A stretch of 64,000 nt of DNA from Parasphingopyxis marina. Its GTDB lineage: Bacteria > Pseudomonadota > Alphaproteobacteria > Sphingomonadales > Sphingomonadaceae. The DNA lies in NCBI RefSeq assembly GCF_014237875.1, contig NZ_JACJVJ010000001.1:1600501-1664500 (forward strand), given 5' to 3'. Position numbers and translations under genes: made by a program. The notes under the pieces are model-generated. The model did no database searches, was not told where the DNA came from, and saw nothing but the letters and a program-made list of their open reading frames with translations. Numbering within the stretch: the first letter of the stretch is position 1; every line of letters begins with the position of its first letter. Positions 62,126 through 64,000 of the stretch are shown in pieces.

Positions 62126-62141
62126 TGACGAATATTCGTCA
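62126..62141. promoter_or_regulatory. 16-bp perfect palindrome TGACGAATATTCGTCA
   Basis: A fully self-complementary 16-mer 4 bp after the preceding stem-loop and about 280 bp upstream of proS. Perfect palindromes of this size are typical operators for dimeric regulators, but the regulator is unknown. It could also be a second arm of a tandem hairpin structure. Confidence 0.4.
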
Positions 62142-62421
62142 GCCCCCTTTGGTTGGCCCCGGTTCGCGCCCAGCTTTTCCCCTCGAAAACGGGCAGCGGG
62201 TGGAGCCTCCCTGAACCACGGCCGTTTGGCGCGTAATCCGTAGCGAAACTGCTATGCCAAACCGCAGCCCCTTGTCATGGGGTTAGAGGTAACATGGCCA
62301 CATTATCTTTGAATCCGTGTCTATCGCGCAACAGAAGCATGGAGCGCTAGAAGGTTGCGGGCGGCGCAGCGCGGCCCTAGAGACGCGGGTCATCCACGGC
62401 CCCATTCGGACCCAAAAACCC

Positions 62422-63744
62422 ATGCGCCTATCCCGCTATTTTCTGCCCGTTACCAAGGAAACGCCCGCCGACGCTGAAGTGATCAGCCACAAGCTGATGC
62501 TGCGCGCCGGGCTCGTCCGCCAGACCTCGGCCGGCATCTATGCCTGGCTACCGCTCGGCTTTCGCGTGCTCAGGAAGATCGAGCAGATCGTGCGCGAGGA
62601 ACAGGACCGGGCGGGCGCGATCGAGATGCTGATGCCGACCATCCAGTCGGCCGAGCTGTGGCGCGAAAGCGGCCGTTACGATGCCTATGGCCCCGAAATG
62701 CTGCGCATCGCCGATCGTTCGGATCGCGATCTCCTCTATGGCCCGACCAATGAGGAAGTGATCACATCGCTCTTCAAAGATGGCGCGAAAAGCTATCGCG
62801 ACCTGCCGCGCAATCTCTATCATATCCAGTGGAAATTTCGCGACGAGCGCCGTCCGCGCTTCGGCGTGATGCGCGGCCGCGAATTCCTGATGAAGGATGC
62901 CTATAGCTTCGATCTCGACGAGGCTGGCGGACGGATCAGCTACAACAAGATGTTCGTCGCCTATCTGCGCACTTTCGCGCGGATGGGGCTGCGGGCGATG
63001 CCGATGCAGGCCGATACCGGACCGATCGGCGGTGACCTTAGCCATGAATTCATCGTCCTCGCCCCGTCGGGCGAGAGCGAGGTGTTTTTCCATGAAAGCT
63101 GGGAGCAACCGCGCACAGCCGAGGATTATGCGGTCGATGTCGAAGACAGCGCGGCTCTGCAGGCCTTCGTCGATTCGATGACCGCCGACTATGCCGCGAC
63201 CGACGAAAAGCGCGACGAGGCGCGCGAGGCGGAAATGGGCGATGCGCTGCGCGAATCCCGCGGCGTCGAAGTCGGCCATATCTTCTTCTTCGGCGAAAAA
63301 TATTCCAAGGCGATGGGCCTCAAAGTGTCGGGCCCCGACGGCGACATGGTGACGCCGCTGATGGGCAGCTACGGCATCGGCGTTTCGCGCCTCGTCGGCG
63401 CGATCATCGAGGCGAGCCATGACGATGACGGGATCGTCTGGCCCGAGTCGGTGGCGCCCTACAAGATCGGCCTTATCAACATGCGCGCGGACGACGAGAC
63501 CTGCACGGCGGCTGCCGACGATCTCTATGCGCGGCTGGAAGCCGCCGGAGTCGAGGTCCTGTACGACGATCGCGACGAACGGGGCGGCGCCAAATTCGCC
63601 ACGATGGATGTGATCGGCCTTCCCTGGCAGCTGATCGTCGGCCCCCGAGGGCTGGAAAAGGGCGTGGTCGAGCTCAAGAACCGGGCGACCGGAGAGCGCG
63701 TGGAACTAGCGCCGGAACTCGCCATCGGAAAGCTGTCGGGATGA
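62422..63744 (+). CDS. proS: Proline--tRNA ligase
   Basis: Charges tRNA-Pro. It is 440 aa from the ATG at 62422, the start of the conserved [13 protein letters not shown] segment; this is the short alphaproteobacterial form without the inserted editing domain found in E. coli. Class II motifs are visible: [20 protein letters not shown] (motif 1 region), [20 protein letters not shown] (motif 2) and [20 protein letters not shown] (motif 3). The anticodon-binding domain follows from about residue 345. It overlaps lolC by 4 nt. Confidence 0.96.
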   Translation: MRLSRYFLPVTKETPADAEVISHKLMLRAGLVRQTSAGIYAWLPLGFRVLRKIEQIVREEQDRAGAIEMLMPTIQSAELWRESGRYDAYGPEMLRIADRSDRDLLYGPTNEEVITSLFKDGAKSYRDLPRNLYHIQWKFRDERRPRFGVMRGREFLMKDAYSFDLDEAGGRISYNKMFVAYLRTFARMGLRAMPMQADTGPIGGDLSHEFIVLAPSGESEVFFHESWEQPRTAEDYAVDVEDSAALQAFVDSMTADYAATDEKRDEAREAEMGDALRESRGVEVGHIFFFGEKYSKAMGLKVSGPDGDMVTPLMGSYGIGVSRLVGAIIEASHDDDGIVWPESVAPYKIGLINMRADDETCTAAADDLYARLEAAGVEVLYDDRDERGGAKFATMDVIGLPWQLIVGPRGLEKGVVELKNRATGERVELAPELAIGKLSG

Positions 63745-64000
63745 TCCTCTCCCGCCATGAGCGGATGATAGCGAAGCGCTATCTGCTGCCCGGCAAGGGC
63801 GAGCGTTTCATCTTCGTCGTTGCCTCGATCAGCCTCGTCGCCGTCATGCTCGGCGTCTGGGCCCTGGTCGTCGTGATGAGCGTGATGAACGGATTTCGTG
63901 CCGAGCTGTTTGACAAGACGGTGGGTCTGAACGGCCATGCCGTGGTTCAGGGCTATGGCGGACGCTTGCCCGACTGGGAACTGATTATGGACGAGCTGGA
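63741..64000 (+). CDS. lolC: LolC/LolE-type lipoprotein-releasing permease, 5' part
   Basis: The first 86 residues of an ABC permease that extracts lipoproteins from the inner membrane for transfer to LolA. The ATG overlaps the proS stop (ATGA). The start reads [24 protein letters not shown], then one membrane helix (about 24-50, [20 protein letters not shown]) and [20 protein letters not shown], the typical start of the periplasmic domain (shown as [18 protein letters not shown]). The gene runs off the window. LolC and LolE cannot be distinguished here; alphaproteobacteria usually have one homodimeric LolF-like protein next to lolD. Confidence 0.9.
   Translation, partial: MILSRHERMIAKRYLLPGKGERFIFVVASISLVAVMLGVWALVVVMSVMNGFRAELFDKTVGLNGHAVVQGYGGRLPDWELIMDEL

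Larger units (their letters stand above)
62050..62421. other. 372-bp intergenic region between btaB and proS
   Basis: I see no convincing gene here. It contains a 10-bp stem-loop and a 16-bp perfect palindrome (listed separately). An upstream in-frame extension of proS (from 62317) exists but lacks ProS homology and is probably untranslated leader. No tRNA-like cloverleaf and no clear -35/-10 pair were found. The length and structures make it the likely promoter and 5' region of the proS-lol unit. Confidence 0.6.

Noticed and set aside
62317-62421. Upstream extension of proS by 35 residues
   Set aside because: The extra residues are not part of the ProS family, and the conserved N-terminus starts at 62422.

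Overview
The window reads as chromosomal sequence of a GC-rich alphaproteobacterium, most likely a member of the Sphingomonadales. The reasons are the protein flavour and gene order: nuoA-N followed by birA, coaX, RNase J and a DUF1467 gene; tpiA divergent from ppiD-trpE; trpGDC-moaC-moeA-lexA abutting comEC and gltX-gltA; and an alphaproteobacterial direct-repeat LexA box. It is densely coded, with about 60 genes, many 4-10 nt start/stop overlaps, no tRNA or rRNA genes, no CRISPR array and no recognisable insertion sequence.

Layout. 1-7.8 kb: central carbon genes (the 3' part of transketolase, gap, pgk, class I fructose-bisphosphate aldolase), then thiE, efp, an inositol-monophosphatase-family gene and two small uncharacterised genes. 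7.8-9.0 kb: a secreted SMP-30-like beta-propeller protein. 9.1-24.2 kb: a complete 14-gene respiratory complex I operon (nuoA-N) with two extra small membrane-protein genes, between nuoD and nuoE and between nuoE and nuoF. 24.2-27.6 kb: birA, coaX, rnj and DUF1467. 27.6-34.3 kb: a signalling-like neighbourhood with a long membrane-anchored coiled-coil protein (possibly TipN-like), a Hpt-like protein, a membrane protein resembling a nucleotidyltransferase/CDP-alcohol-transferase fusion, a DUF2336 protein and a PAS histidine kinase. 34.3-39.8 kb: gltA and gltX, divergent from comEC, which meets lexA tail to tail. 39.9-44.0 kb: moeA, moaC, trpC, trpD and trpG, all on the minus strand. 44.0-51.0 kb: a block of hydrolases and peptidases (proline iminopeptidase, M13 peptidase, alpha/beta hydrolase, FAD monooxygenase, S41 peptidase) lying between trpG and trpE. 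51.1-58.5 kb: trpE and ppiD, then tpiA, secG, pyrG and a Crp/Fnr regulator. 58.5-62.0 kb: a GPH-type transporter, then btaA-btaB for betaine-lipid synthesis. 62.4-64.0 kb: proS and the start of lolC/lolE.

The most unusual region is 27.6-34.3 kb. The histidine kinase has an intact ATPase domain but Arg246 where the phospho-accepting histidine should be. The Hpt-like protein has Trp55 in place of its histidine. The membrane fusion protein lacks most of the CDP-alcohol phosphotransferase catalytic residues. Three neighbouring proteins with key residues missing suggest a non-canonical, possibly scaffold-like or allosteric signalling module rather than an ordinary phosphorelay. That is an inference from sequence only. 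Other points of interest are the foreign-looking small gene inside the nuo operon, birA without a standard start codon, the interrupted trp cluster, an AT-rich codon patch inside gap, and betaine-lipid genes.
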